A DNA stretch of 50,872 nucleotides from Planctomycetota bacterium. Its GTDB lineage: Bacteria > Planctomycetota > UBA1135 > GCA-002686595. Positions 9,764 through 16,937 of the stretch are shown one piece after another (within the stretch, counting starts at the first letter, position 1; every line of letters starts with the position of its first letter). The DNA is taken from the NCBI GenBank assembly GCA_028278425.1, contig JANQEJ010000182.1, positions 1-50,872 on the forward strand, read 5' to 3'. The notes under the pieces are model-generated. The model did not search any database and was not told where the DNA came from. It worked only from the letters and a program-made list of their open reading frames with translations. The position numbers were made by a program, and so were the translations under genes.

Positions 9764-10990
9764 ATGCCCCGTCCCTCCCCCCGCGGCGCTCCGCCCGCCG
9801 GCCTCTTTCGCGACCTCCTCCTCGATCCCGAGCGCGAGCGCATCCCCGAGGCCCGCCCGGTCGTGTCCTTTCGGGACGACGACGACCCGGCCTTTCTGCG
9901 CGAGCTCCGGAACCGGGCGCTCCGGACCGTGGAGCTCGTCCGGCGCGGCGTCTGGCACGGCGAGGTGGCCGAGCTGGATCCGCGCGGGCTCCTGCCGCCC
10001 CGTCCGCGGCGCCGGCGGCGCGAGGTGATCCGCGCCCAACGCTGGCGGGCGGCGCAGCCGATCTACGCGCCCGGGGCGGTCGAGCCGCCGGCGTCGATCG
10101 CGCGGGAAAGCGCCGCGCTTTACCGCGGGCTTTCCGAGGCCGCGGGCCTTCGCGCCTGGCTCGCGCCGCGGGTCGCGGTGAGCGAAGAGGACGCCGAGCT
10201 CTTCGATCCCGAGCGGGACCTCGCCCGCTGCGTCCTGGCCGAGGGCGACGATCTCTGGGCGAAGACCGGCCGCCTGTCGGCGCATCCCGAGGACCGCTCG
10301 CTTCGCCTGCGCTTTTCCTTCGGCCGCGAGGGCGACGACGACGCGAGCCGCGACGAGAAGCGCCACCGCGCCGTCGGCGAGCTCGGCGCGCAATTGCTCC
10401 CCGGCGCGACGGCGGTGGTGGGCGACGCCGAGCTCCGCGCCGCGCTCGGGGCTGCTTCGGGGCTCGACGAGGTGCACTTCACGCAGCCGATCGCCTACTG
10501 GAACGCGCCCAACGGCGGCGCGCGCTTCCACCACGACGCGTTCGCGGACGACGACGAGGGCGGCCAGCGCGGCGTGTGCTACGCGCAGCTCACCGGCGGG
10601 ACGCTGTGGCTCGCGCTCTCGATCGAGGAGCTCGGCGCCCGGGTGCGCGAGTTCGTGGGCTACCTCGCGGACGGCGAGCTGGCCTGGCTGCGCGAGGAGC
10701 TCGCCGCCTCCGACGCGGCGTTCGGCGAGCTGCGCGAAATCGTTTCCGGGCGCGACGTCCTGCTGCACGAGCTCGCGCGGCCCGACTGCGGCGCCCTCGG
10801 CCGCGTGGTGAACCGCGGTCCGGAGTTCACCGCGTTCCTCGCCGACGCGGGGCACGCGCTGTGGCTCGACGCCGGCGACGTGCTGCTGCTACCAAATCAC
10901 GGTCTGGCCCGTACGGCGATGCACTCGGTGTTCTGCGCGGGCGACTTCGCCGGCTACGGCCTCTCGTTTGCCCTGCGCGCCGGCATTTGA
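9764..10990 (+). CDS. Unknown protein with an HxD...H pattern (possible cupin/Fe(II)-oxygenase-like)
   Basis: A 408-residue soluble protein without a signal peptide; I do not recognise its family. The N-terminal half is rich in Arg, Leu and acidic residues. The C-terminal half contains ARFHHDAFADDDEGG (His256, His257, Asp258), then GVCYAQLTGGTLWLALS, and near the end GDVLLLPNHG (His379) and TAMHSVFCAGD (His387). A His-x-Asp pair followed by a distant His on beta-rich segments is the ligand pattern of cupin or JmjC/2-oxoglutarate Fe(II) enzymes, so a metal-dependent oxygenase-like fold is possible, but this is inference. The chosen ATG at 9764 begins a segment of normal composition; the frame upstream of it is low-complexity. 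The next gene starts 16 bp downstream, suggesting co-transcription. Confidence 0.75.
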   Translation: MPRPSPRGAPPAGLFRDLLLDPERERIPEARPVVSFRDDDDPAFLRELRNRALRTVELVRRGVWHGEVAELDPRGLLPPRPRRRRREVIRAQRWRAAQPIYAPGAVEPPASIARESAALYRGLSEAAGLRAWLAPRVAVSEEDAELFDPERDLARCVLAEGDDLWAKTGRLSAHPEDRSLRLRFSFGREGDDDASRDEKRHRAVGELGAQLLPGATAVVGDAELRAALGAASGLDEVHFTQPIAYWNAPNGGARFHHDAFADDDEGGQRGVCYAQLTGGTLWLALSIEELGARVREFVGYLADGELAWLREELAASDAAFGELREIVSGRDVLLHELARPDCGALGRVVNRGPEFTAFLADAGHALWLDAGDVLLLPNHGLARTAMHSVFCAGDFAGYGLSFALRAGI

Positions 10991-11006
10991 TCCCATCCCG
11001 CCCCCC

Positions 11007-12740
11007 ATGCGCCCGCTGCTCCCCCTCCTCGTGTCCATGGCCGTGCTTGTCGGCTGCTCGGGCGGCGGCTCGGAGGCGCCGCACTCGGCGCTCCTGATCA
11101 CGCTGGACACGACCCGCTACGACGCGCTCCACTGCCTCGGCGGGCCGGCGGGTGCCTCCCCGAACCTCGACGCGCTCGCGGAGGAGGGCGTGGTCTATGA
11201 CGCCGCCCGCACCGTGACGCCGCTGACGTTGCCTTCGCACGCCTCGATCATGACGGGGTTGTACCCGCTCCGGCACACGGTCCACGCGAACAGCCTGATG
11301 GCGCTGCCGGACACCGCGACGACGCTCGCGGAGCGCGCGCGCGACGACGGGTTCCAGACCGCGGCGTTCATCGCGGCGGTGGTGCTCGCCGACGGCTTCG
11401 GGCTGGACCAGGGGTTCGACACGTACAACCAGCCCACGCCGCCGGCGGTGCAGCAGACGCTGCACTACGACCGCCGCCGCGCGAGCGAGGTCGCCGACGA
11501 GGCGATCGCCTGGCTGCGCGAGCGCGATCCGGAGAAGCCGTTCTTCGTCTGGGTCCACTTCTTCGACCCGCACATGCCGTACGAGCCGCCCCAACGCTTC
11601 ATCGACCAGGTCGGCGAAGCGGGCTACCACGCCGAGGTGGCCGCGATGGACCACGCGATCGGCCGCATCTTCGAAGAGCTCAAGGAGGACGGCGCGTACG
11701 ACGCGACGACGATCGTCGTCGTCGCCGACCACGGCGAGGGCCGCGGTCAGCACGACGAGGAGACGCACGGTACTTTCGTCTACGACTCGACGATCCGGGT
11801 GCCGATGATCCTCCGCCACGCCGACGGCCACCGCGCGGGCGAGCGGTCGGACGAGATCGTCAGCGTGACCGACGTCTATCCGACGCTGGTCGAGTCGCTC
11901 GGGTTGGGCGCGGCGAGCGACGTCGACGGTCAGAGCCTCTTCCACCGCACCGTGCCGGACGATCGGGGGGTCTACTTCGAGGCCTATTACGGCTTCTACT
12001 CCTTCGGTTGGAGCCCGCTCGTCGGATGGGCGGACAGGGACGGCAAGTACCTGCACAGCGCCGACCCCGAGTTCTACGTACCCGAGCGGGACGCCGGCGA
12101 GCGCAACGACGTGATCGCGGAGCGGCGAGGCGAGCTCGCGCGCTACCGCGACGGCATCGACTCGCTCGCCGCCAAGCCGCGCCTCGAGCGTTCGGGGGAC
12201 GACCAGGTGGCGGAGGCCGTGATCGCGAGCCTGCAGAAGCTCGGCTACACCGGCGCGGGAGGCGACGCCGACGGTTTGCCGCATCCGCTGGAAGACACCG
12301 GCCGGCCGAGTCCGCGCTCGCGCAACGACGCCTACCGGGCGCAGCTCTACGCGCAGGAGCTGAACACGAGCGGCAAGGCCGCCGAGGCGATTCCGATCTT
12401 CCGCCGGATCGTTTCGGAGAACCCGCACAACCACTCCGCCTGGTTTCAGCTCGGCGGCGCGCTGATCTCCGCCGGCGAGTACGCGGAGTCCATCGCGGCG
12501 AGCGAGAAGGCGCTCGAGGTGGGCCACGACTGGTACGGCCCTCACAAGAACCTGGGGCTGGCCCACGACCACCTCGGCAACCTCGACAAGGCGATCGAGC
12601 ACTACGGCCGCGCCGTCGAGAGCGCGCCCGGCCTCACCGACATCCTGAAGCGCGTGATCGATCTCTGCGACGCCGCGGGCCGAACGGATGACGCGAACCG
12701 GTTCCGCGTTCTGCTGATCCAGTCGCGCGAGGGCGGTTAG
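11007..12740 (+). CDS. Sulfatase-like (alkaline phosphatase superfamily) lipoprotein with C-terminal TPRs
   Basis: A 577-residue predicted lipoprotein (lipobox LVGC, Cys17). Residues of about 27-430 are a sulfatase-like catalytic domain: LITLDTTRYDALHC near the N-terminus, VTPLTLPSHASIMTGLYP as the nucleophile loop, FFDPHMPYEPP, and VVADHGEGRGQHDEETHG as the second metal site. In true sulfatases the loop is C-x-P-S-R with a formylglycine; here Thr74 sits in that position (T-L-P-S-H), so a Thr-nucleophile phospho- or phosphonate-esterase-type activity is more likely than sulfate-ester hydrolysis. Residues of about 445-570 form TPR helices (EAIPIFRRIV, AWFQLGGALISAGEY, NLGLAHDHLGNLDKAIEHY). A close paralogue lies at 13167-14909. 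Its TAG interlocks with the hspQ stop. Confidence 0.9.
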   Translation: MRPLLPLLVSMAVLVGCSGGGSEAPHSALLITLDTTRYDALHCLGGPAGASPNLDALAEEGVVYDAARTVTPLTLPSHASIMTGLYPLRHTVHANSLMALPDTATTLAERARDDGFQTAAFIAAVVLADGFGLDQGFDTYNQPTPPAVQQTLHYDRRRASEVADEAIAWLRERDPEKPFFVWVHFFDPHMPYEPPQRFIDQVGEAGYHAEVAAMDHAIGRIFEELKEDGAYDATTIVVVADHGEGRGQHDEETHGTFVYDSTIRVPMILRHADGHRAGERSDEIVSVTDVYPTLVESLGLGAASDVDGQSLFHRTVPDDRGVYFEAYYGFYSFGWSPLVGWADRDGKYLHSADPEFYVPERDAGERNDVIAERRGELARYRDGIDSLAAKPRLERSGDDQVAEAVIASLQKLGYTGAGGDADGLPHPLEDTGRPSPRSRNDAYRAQLYAQELNTSGKAAEAIPIFRRIVSENPHNHSAWFQLGGALISAGEYAESIAASEKALEVGHDWYGPHKNLGLAHDHLGNLDKAIEHYGRAVESAPGLTDILKRVIDLCDAAGRTDDANRFRVLLIQSREGG

Positions 12741-13087
12741 CCGCTGGGCCACGGCCGCTCGTTGCGGACGTAGCCCTTCCCCGTCCACGCGGAGAAGAAG
12801 TGCTGGAGGAGCGGGTGGGCGATCTGCTCGCCGGACGTGTCCGCCTCCAGGTTCTCCTCGGCGGCGTAGGTCGTGTGCGCGGCGCCGTGGACGAGGACGT
12901 GGTACCACGGCTGATCGCGTTTCGGCTGCGTCTGGTTCGACTGGTACCAGGCGTCGTCCGCCTTGCAGCTCGTGTCGAAGTCGACGACGACGCCGCGGTA
13001 GCCGTAGCGCCGGTGGACGACGAGCTCGCCGGGGCGGAAGCGATGTTCCTCGCCCGAACGCGGCTTGTCGTCGCGCGTCATGATCAT
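12737..13087 (-). CDS. hspQ: HspQ / hemimethylated-DNA-binding (YccV-like) domain protein
   Basis: A 116-residue protein of the YccV-like/HspQ family. The diagnostic segments are FRPGELVVHRRYGYRGVVVDFD, QPWYHVLVHGAAHTTYAAEENL and the helical HPLLQHFFSAW near the end. Members have been described as hemimethylated-DNA-binding proteins and as heat-shock modulators of Lon proteolysis; which role applies here cannot be told. Starts are possible at ATG 13087 (MIMTRDD) or ATG 13081; the upstream continuation is of shadow-frame composition. The gene sits alone in reverse orientation between two paralogous sulfatase-like genes. Its TAA overlaps the stop of the left one (TTAG), and it is 79 bp from the start of the right one. 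Confidence 0.88.
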   Translation of the reverse strand: MIMTRDDKPRSGEEHRFRPGELVVHRRYGYRGVVVDFDTSCKADDAWYQSNQTQPKRDQPWYHVLVHGAAHTTYAAEENLEADTSGEQIAHPLLQHFFSAWTGKGYVRNERPWPSG

Positions 13088-13166
13088 GCCTCGGATTGGA
13101 ACGCGGCCCGCCGGATTCGGCAAGCGCGTGGCGCGTGCGCCGCGTTTGTGATGGGATGCGCGGCCC

Positions 13167-14909
13167 ATGGCCGCCCGTGCAACTCTCGCCGTCGTGCTCG
13201 CGTCGATCGCGTCCGCAAGCTGCGGCGGCGCGGAAGGCGGCGGCGACGGCCCGCTCAACGCGCTTCTGATCACGCTCGACACGGCCCGGCCGAAGACGCT
13301 CGGTTGCTACGGCGTTCATCCCGGCCTTACACCCAACCTGGACGCGGTGGCGGCGGAGGGCGTGATCTACGAGTCCGCGCGAACGGTGACGCCGCTCACG
13401 CTGCCGTCGCACGCCTCGATGCTCACCGGCCTCTATCCGCCGCGCCACACCGTGCGCGCGAACAGCCAGATGGCGCTGCCCCAGGAGGCGGAGACCATCG
13501 CGGAGCTCGCGCGCGAGCGCGGCTACGAGACCGCCGCCTTCGTCGCCGCGGTCGTGCTGGACGAGAGCTTCGGGCTCGACCAGGGCTTTGAGACCTACGA
13601 CCAGCCCAAGCCGCCGGTGGCGCAGCTCGAACGGCATTATGAAGAGCGCCCGGCGGAAGAGGTCGTCGACGCGGCGCTCGCGTGGCTCGAGCAGCGCGAC
13701 GGCGCGAAGCCCTTTCTCGCCTGGCTCCATTTCTTCGACCCGCACGCGCCGTACGAGCCGCCCGAAGAGTTCCTGCGCCAGGCGGGAGGTGACCCGTACC
13801 TGGGCGAGATGGCGAAGACCGACGCCGAGATCGGACGCTTTCTCGACGCGCTCCGCGACGCCGATCTCTACGACGACACGCTCGTCGTCGTCGTCGCCGA
13901 CCACGGCGAGGGCCTGTGGGAGCACGGCGAGGAGACCCACGGCTTCTTCGGCTTCGATTCGACGATCCGCGTTCCGTTCGTCGTGCGCGACCCGCGCGGC
14001 GACCGCCGGGGCGAGCGCTCGCCCGAGGTGGTGAGCGTCGTCGACGTGTATCCGACCCTGGCCGAAGCGCTCGAGCTTCCGCTTCCCGACAGCATAGACG
14101 GCGAGAGCCTGTTTCGCCGCGAAGTGTCTCCCGACCGCGGCGTCTACTTCGAGTCGTTCTTCGGCTACATGTCGCTGGGGTGGAGCCCGCTCGCCGGCTG
14201 GGCGACGAAGGACGGCAAGTACCTGCACAGCTCGCGACCGGAATTCTTCGACCTCGCGGCGGACCCCGGCGAGACGCGCAACGTCGTCGCGGACCGCGGC
14301 GACGAGATCGAGGCCTACCGCGCCGAGATCGGCCGCGTCGCCGACCGGCCGGCGCTCGCGTCCGCGACGGTGAGCGGCGCCAGCGAGGAGCTGATGGAGC
14401 GCTTGCGCGACCTGGGCTACACCGGAGCGGGCGTGATGCTCTCGTCCTTTCCGCATCCGCTGGAGCCGAGCGACCGCGTCAGCCCCCACGAGCGGATCGA
14501 GGCCTACGCGCGCTTCCAGCGCGCGCAGACGCTCTCGTTCGAGGGCCAGCCCGCGGAAGCGCTGCCGCTCCTGGAGGAGATCGTCGCGGCGAACCCCGCC
14601 AACGCGACGGCGCACTTCCAGCTCGCCGGCTGCCTGGTCCAGCTCCAGCGTTTCGAGGAGGCCGTCCCGCACCTTCAGAAGAACCTCGCGCTGCGCGGAA
14701 GCTGGCGCGGCGTGCACATCAACCTGGGCTTCTGCTACGAGGGCCTCGGCCGCAAGGCCGACGCGGTCCGCGAGTTCGGGCTCGCGCTGGAGCACGATCC
14801 CGGGCTGGAGCAGATCATGGTCAAGCTGATCGCGCTCCTGGACGAGCTGGGGCGGGCCGACGAGGCCAACGTCTATCGATTAAGGCTCCGGGAGCTGCAA
14901 GGGCTGTAA
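13167..14909 (+). CDS. Sulfatase-like (alkaline phosphatase superfamily) lipoprotein with C-terminal TPRs, paralogue
   Basis: A 580-residue paralogue of the product of 11007-12740, clearly alike along the whole length. The signal peptide ends in ASASC (Cys19). The catalytic domain (about residues 30-425) contains LITLDTARPKTLGCYG, the loop VTPLTLPSHASMLTGLYP with Thr78 at the nucleophile position, HFFDPHAPYEPP, and VVVADHGEGLWEHGEETHG. The TPR tail (about 445-575: PLLEEIVAANPANATAHFQL, HINLGFCYEGLGRKADAV) could hold a partner protein or the substrate carrier. Local duplication explains the pair, with hspQ now lying between the copies. The physiological substrate is unknown. An HExxH protein gene begins 31 bp after it. 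Confidence 0.9.
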   Translation: MAARATLAVVLASIASASCGGAEGGGDGPLNALLITLDTARPKTLGCYGVHPGLTPNLDAVAAEGVIYESARTVTPLTLPSHASMLTGLYPPRHTVRANSQMALPQEAETIAELARERGYETAAFVAAVVLDESFGLDQGFETYDQPKPPVAQLERHYEERPAEEVVDAALAWLEQRDGAKPFLAWLHFFDPHAPYEPPEEFLRQAGGDPYLGEMAKTDAEIGRFLDALRDADLYDDTLVVVVADHGEGLWEHGEETHGFFGFDSTIRVPFVVRDPRGDRRGERSPEVVSVVDVYPTLAEALELPLPDSIDGESLFRREVSPDRGVYFESFFGYMSLGWSPLAGWATKDGKYLHSSRPEFFDLAADPGETRNVVADRGDEIEAYRAEIGRVADRPALASATVSGASEELMERLRDLGYTGAGVMLSSFPHPLEPSDRVSPHERIEAYARFQRAQTLSFEGQPAEALPLLEEIVAANPANATAHFQLAGCLVQLQRFEEAVPHLQKNLALRGSWRGVHINLGFCYEGLGRKADAVREFGLALEHDPGLEQIMVKLIALLDELGRADEANVYRLRLRELQGL

Positions 14910-14940
14910 CATCGTGGGCCTGGTGGAGGTAGGCACACCG

Positions 14941-16467
14941 ATGGCACGGATCCTGGCGCTCTTGACGGTCCTCCTCGGGCTCGTGGTCCCGCGCGCCGAA
15001 GCGCAGGCCCCGAAGGCGGGGGAGTACTTCACCGACGACACCGACCTGGGCTTCCGCGTGAAGTCTCCCAAGGACTGGGGGTTCTTCCCGCCGAAGCCCG
15101 GCGATCCCCACATGATCGGCAGATACGCCGGCAACACGGTCCAGGTGTCCGGCGACGAACGGCTCGAGCTGACGGTCTTCCTCGTCAAGTTCGATCGGCG
15201 CCCCGATGAAGACGGGAATCCGAAGCGGACTCGCTACAAGGATCTCAAGTCCTGGATGAACGCCCGCCTCAACGGCGCTCCGGTGTGGAACGTCGCGGAG
15301 GAGAAGGACTTCAAGGCGGGAGGCGTTCCCGCCACGGAGTACGTGTTCACGGGGATCACGGCGAAGAAGACCGAGCTCGGGGCCTACGCGGCGCTGTATC
15401 GCCTGTCCCCCGAAGTCGAGGTGGCGCTGGTCGCCAACGGTCCCGGCGAGCGGAAGTGGAGCAAGTACCAGTCTGCGTACAAGAAGCTCGCGAAGACCTT
15501 CAAGCCGGTCGAGATCGAGGCGGCCGCGCCCGCGGGTCCGGGCGGCGGCTCGGTGCGCGAGCAGAAGCGGCGCATGCTCCAGGACCAGGCCAACCGCACT
15601 CCCGGATGGCGGCTGTTCGAGACCGAGAACTACTTCGTCATCACGAACAGCGAGGACGACGCGTTCCTGAAGGAGCTGATGGGCCGGATCGAGGCCATCC
15701 GCGCGGTCTACGAGGTCGACTACCCGCCGGAGTCGGCGCGGATCGCGAAGCAGCCCGGCGAGGAGGAGGAGGAGGAGGAGGAAGAGGTCGATCCCGACCG
15801 GACCGTCTCGGAGCGCGCCGATCCGATGGAGCTCTCCCGGACAAGCGTCGTGCGCGTGTGTGCCACACGCGACGACTACCTGGGCTACGGCGCGCCGCCC
15901 CGGTCCGGCGGCTACTGGTCGTCGTTCCACGAAGAGCTCGTCGTCTACAACAAGAAGCGCGAGGAGGGTGAGGACGCCACCTGGGAGACGCTCAGCCACG
16001 AGGCCTTCCACCAGTACATCTACTACTTCTACGGAAGCCTCGCGCCGCACAGTTGGTACAACGAAGGGACGGGCGACTACTACGGCGGGCACGAGTACAA
16101 GCGCAAGAAGTTCCAGCGCGCGCCCCGCCGGATGCGGAAGGACAGCATCAAGGAGACGCTGCGCGAGGGGCGGACCATTCCGCTCAAGGAGTTCGTCCGC
16201 TGGTCGCAGAGGCAGTACTACGGGGAGAACGACTACGGCCTCTCGGGGTTCGACTGCTACGGGCAGGGCTGGGCGTTCATCTACTTCCTCCGAATGGGGA
16301 AGAAGGCGCGCGGTTGGAACTCCGACTGGGACGGGATCCTCGGCACCTATCTCGACACGCTCGTGGACACCGGCGACCTGGACCTGGCCGTCGACAAGGC
16401 CTTCGAAGGGGTGGATTGGGACGAGCTCGAGACCTGCTGGAAGACCTTCGTCGACAAGCAGCTTTGA
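14941..16467 (+). CDS. Exported DUF1570-like putative HExxH metallopeptidase
   Basis: A 508-residue secreted protein: ATG at 14941 (GGAGG about 13 bases upstream) and a signal peptide MARILALLTVLLGLVVPRAEA. Residues of about 25-185 form a beta-rich domain of unknown role. From about 210 follows a domain like DUF1570/gluzincin peptidases: RLFETENYFVITNSED, then THE motif H353-E-A-F-H357 (LSHEAFHQYIYY), and a downstream Glu375 in WYNEGTGDYYGGHEY, suited to be the third zinc ligand. A run of nine Glu residues (codons 15760-15786) lies between the domains. A zinc peptidase or a peptidase-derived binding protein is likely; the substrate is unknown. The gene probably continues the operon of the preceding sulfatase-like gene. 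Confidence 0.82.
   Translation: MARILALLTVLLGLVVPRAEAQAPKAGEYFTDDTDLGFRVKSPKDWGFFPPKPGDPHMIGRYAGNTVQVSGDERLELTVFLVKFDRRPDEDGNPKRTRYKDLKSWMNARLNGAPVWNVAEEKDFKAGGVPATEYVFTGITAKKTELGAYAALYRLSPEVEVALVANGPGERKWSKYQSAYKKLAKTFKPVEIEAAAPAGPGGGSVREQKRRMLQDQANRTPGWRLFETENYFVITNSEDDAFLKELMGRIEAIRAVYEVDYPPESARIAKQPGEEEEEEEEEVDPDRTVSERADPMELSRTSVVRVCATRDDYLGYGAPPRSGGYWSSFHEELVVYNKKREEGEDATWETLSHEAFHQYIYYFYGSLAPHSWYNEGTGDYYGGHEYKRKKFQRAPRRMRKDSIKETLREGRTIPLKEFVRWSQRQYYGENDYGLSGFDCYGQGWAFIYFLRMGKKARGWNSDWDGILGTYLDTLVDTGDLDLAVDKAFEGVDWDELETCWKTFVDKQL
15760..15786 (+). repeat. GAG/GAA trinucleotide tract (nine Glu codons)
   Basis: Seven consecutive GAG codons, one GAA and one GAG inside the HExxH protein gene. 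In-frame repeats of this kind are prone to length change without frameshift. They encode an acidic linker between the N-terminal domain and the peptidase-like domain. Confidence 0.85.
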
Positions 16468-16473
16468 CGCCGA

Positions 16474-16514
16474 AAGCCCGCTTCCCGGCCCTCTCCTTGC
16501 CGTTTCGCGGGCTT
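16474..16514 (+). terminator. Possible stem-loop after the HExxH protein gene
   Basis: AAGCCCGC (16474-16481) is repeated exactly in inverted form as GCGGGCTT (16507-16514), with a 25-base loop, beginning seven bases after the stop codon at 16467. There is no uridine run after it, so it may be a transcript-end stabiliser or a factor-dependent terminator rather than a classical intrinsic terminator. It separates this gene from the acyl carrier protein gene. Confidence 0.4.
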
Positions 16515-16588
16515 GTCCTTAGGATCCCCGACGCCTCACTCCGACCTGGAGGAAGCGCCCCAGAGACCCCTCCCCCCAGCTCAACTCC

Positions 16589-16864
16589 ATGACCGAAGGC
16601 GAGACCAAGATCACCCCGGACAACCTCCAAGCCTGGTTGACCGAGAAGTTCCTGGAGTGGGCGGAGATCGAGGCGGAGGAGTTCGATTCCAACCAGCCGT
16701 TCACGAAGTACGGCCTGGATTCCTTCGGCGCGATGACGTTCTCGACGGAGCTCGAGGACGAGCTCGGCTTCGAGATCAACGCGCGCCTGCTCTGGGACAA
16801 CCCGAACATGGACACGCTGGCCGCCGCGCTGGCGGAAGAGCTCAAGAAGCACCAGGCGGAGTAG
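16589..16864 (+). CDS. Acyl carrier protein, PKS/NRPS type
   Basis: A 91-residue free-standing carrier protein. The phosphopantetheine attachment site is Ser45 in YGLDSFGAMTF. The following helices (LEDELGFEINARLLWDNPNMDTLAAAL) contain the LWDxP-x-x-x-x-LA signature of polyketide/nonribosomal-peptide carriers rather than of the housekeeping fatty-acid ACP. It is followed 73 bp later by an MBOAT acyltransferase and then an SGNH hydrolase on the same strand, so the acyl group it carries is probably handed to a membrane acyltransferase, as DltC hands D-alanine to DltB. The likely source of the acyl group is the FAAL-type megasynthase at 21318-25928, but that link is inference. Confidence 0.92.
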   Translation: MTEGETKITPDNLQAWLTEKFLEWAEIEAEEFDSNQPFTKYGLDSFGAMTFSTELEDELGFEINARLLWDNPNMDTLAAALAEELKKHQAE

Positions 16865-16898
16865 CCCGACCGTTTCTCGGACGGACTCCTAGGGCTAC
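16861..16898 (+). other. Inverted repeat spanning the carrier-protein stop codon
   Basis: GTAGCCC (16861-16867, including the stop codon of the carrier gene) and GGGCTAC (16892-16898) form a perfect 7-bp inverted repeat around a 24-base loop. Within the loop is a small CCG/CGG hairpin. It sits in the 73-bp gap before the MBOAT gene and could tune expression of the membrane genes relative to the carrier. No T-run follows. Confidence 0.35.
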
Positions 16899-16937
16899 GC
16901 TACGCCCCGCCGGCCCGAGCGGTGCAGACGCAAGTCC

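Noticed and set aside
7276..11097. A 1273-codon plus-strand frame opposite the 977-residue surface protein
   Set aside because: It covers a strongly supported gene on the other strand and unrelated genes after it, and its composition is that of a shadow frame.
10827..14795. A 1322-codon open frame on the minus strand opposite both sulfatase-like genes
   Set aside because: It is rich in Arg, Val, Asp and Ala, mirrors the coding strand of well-supported genes, and has no domain. Long antisense frames are expected at this GC content.
11001..14909. Arylsulfatase activity for the two TPR-tailed lipoproteins
   Set aside because: The Cys or Ser needed for formylglycine is replaced by Thr, so a sulfatase label would mislead.
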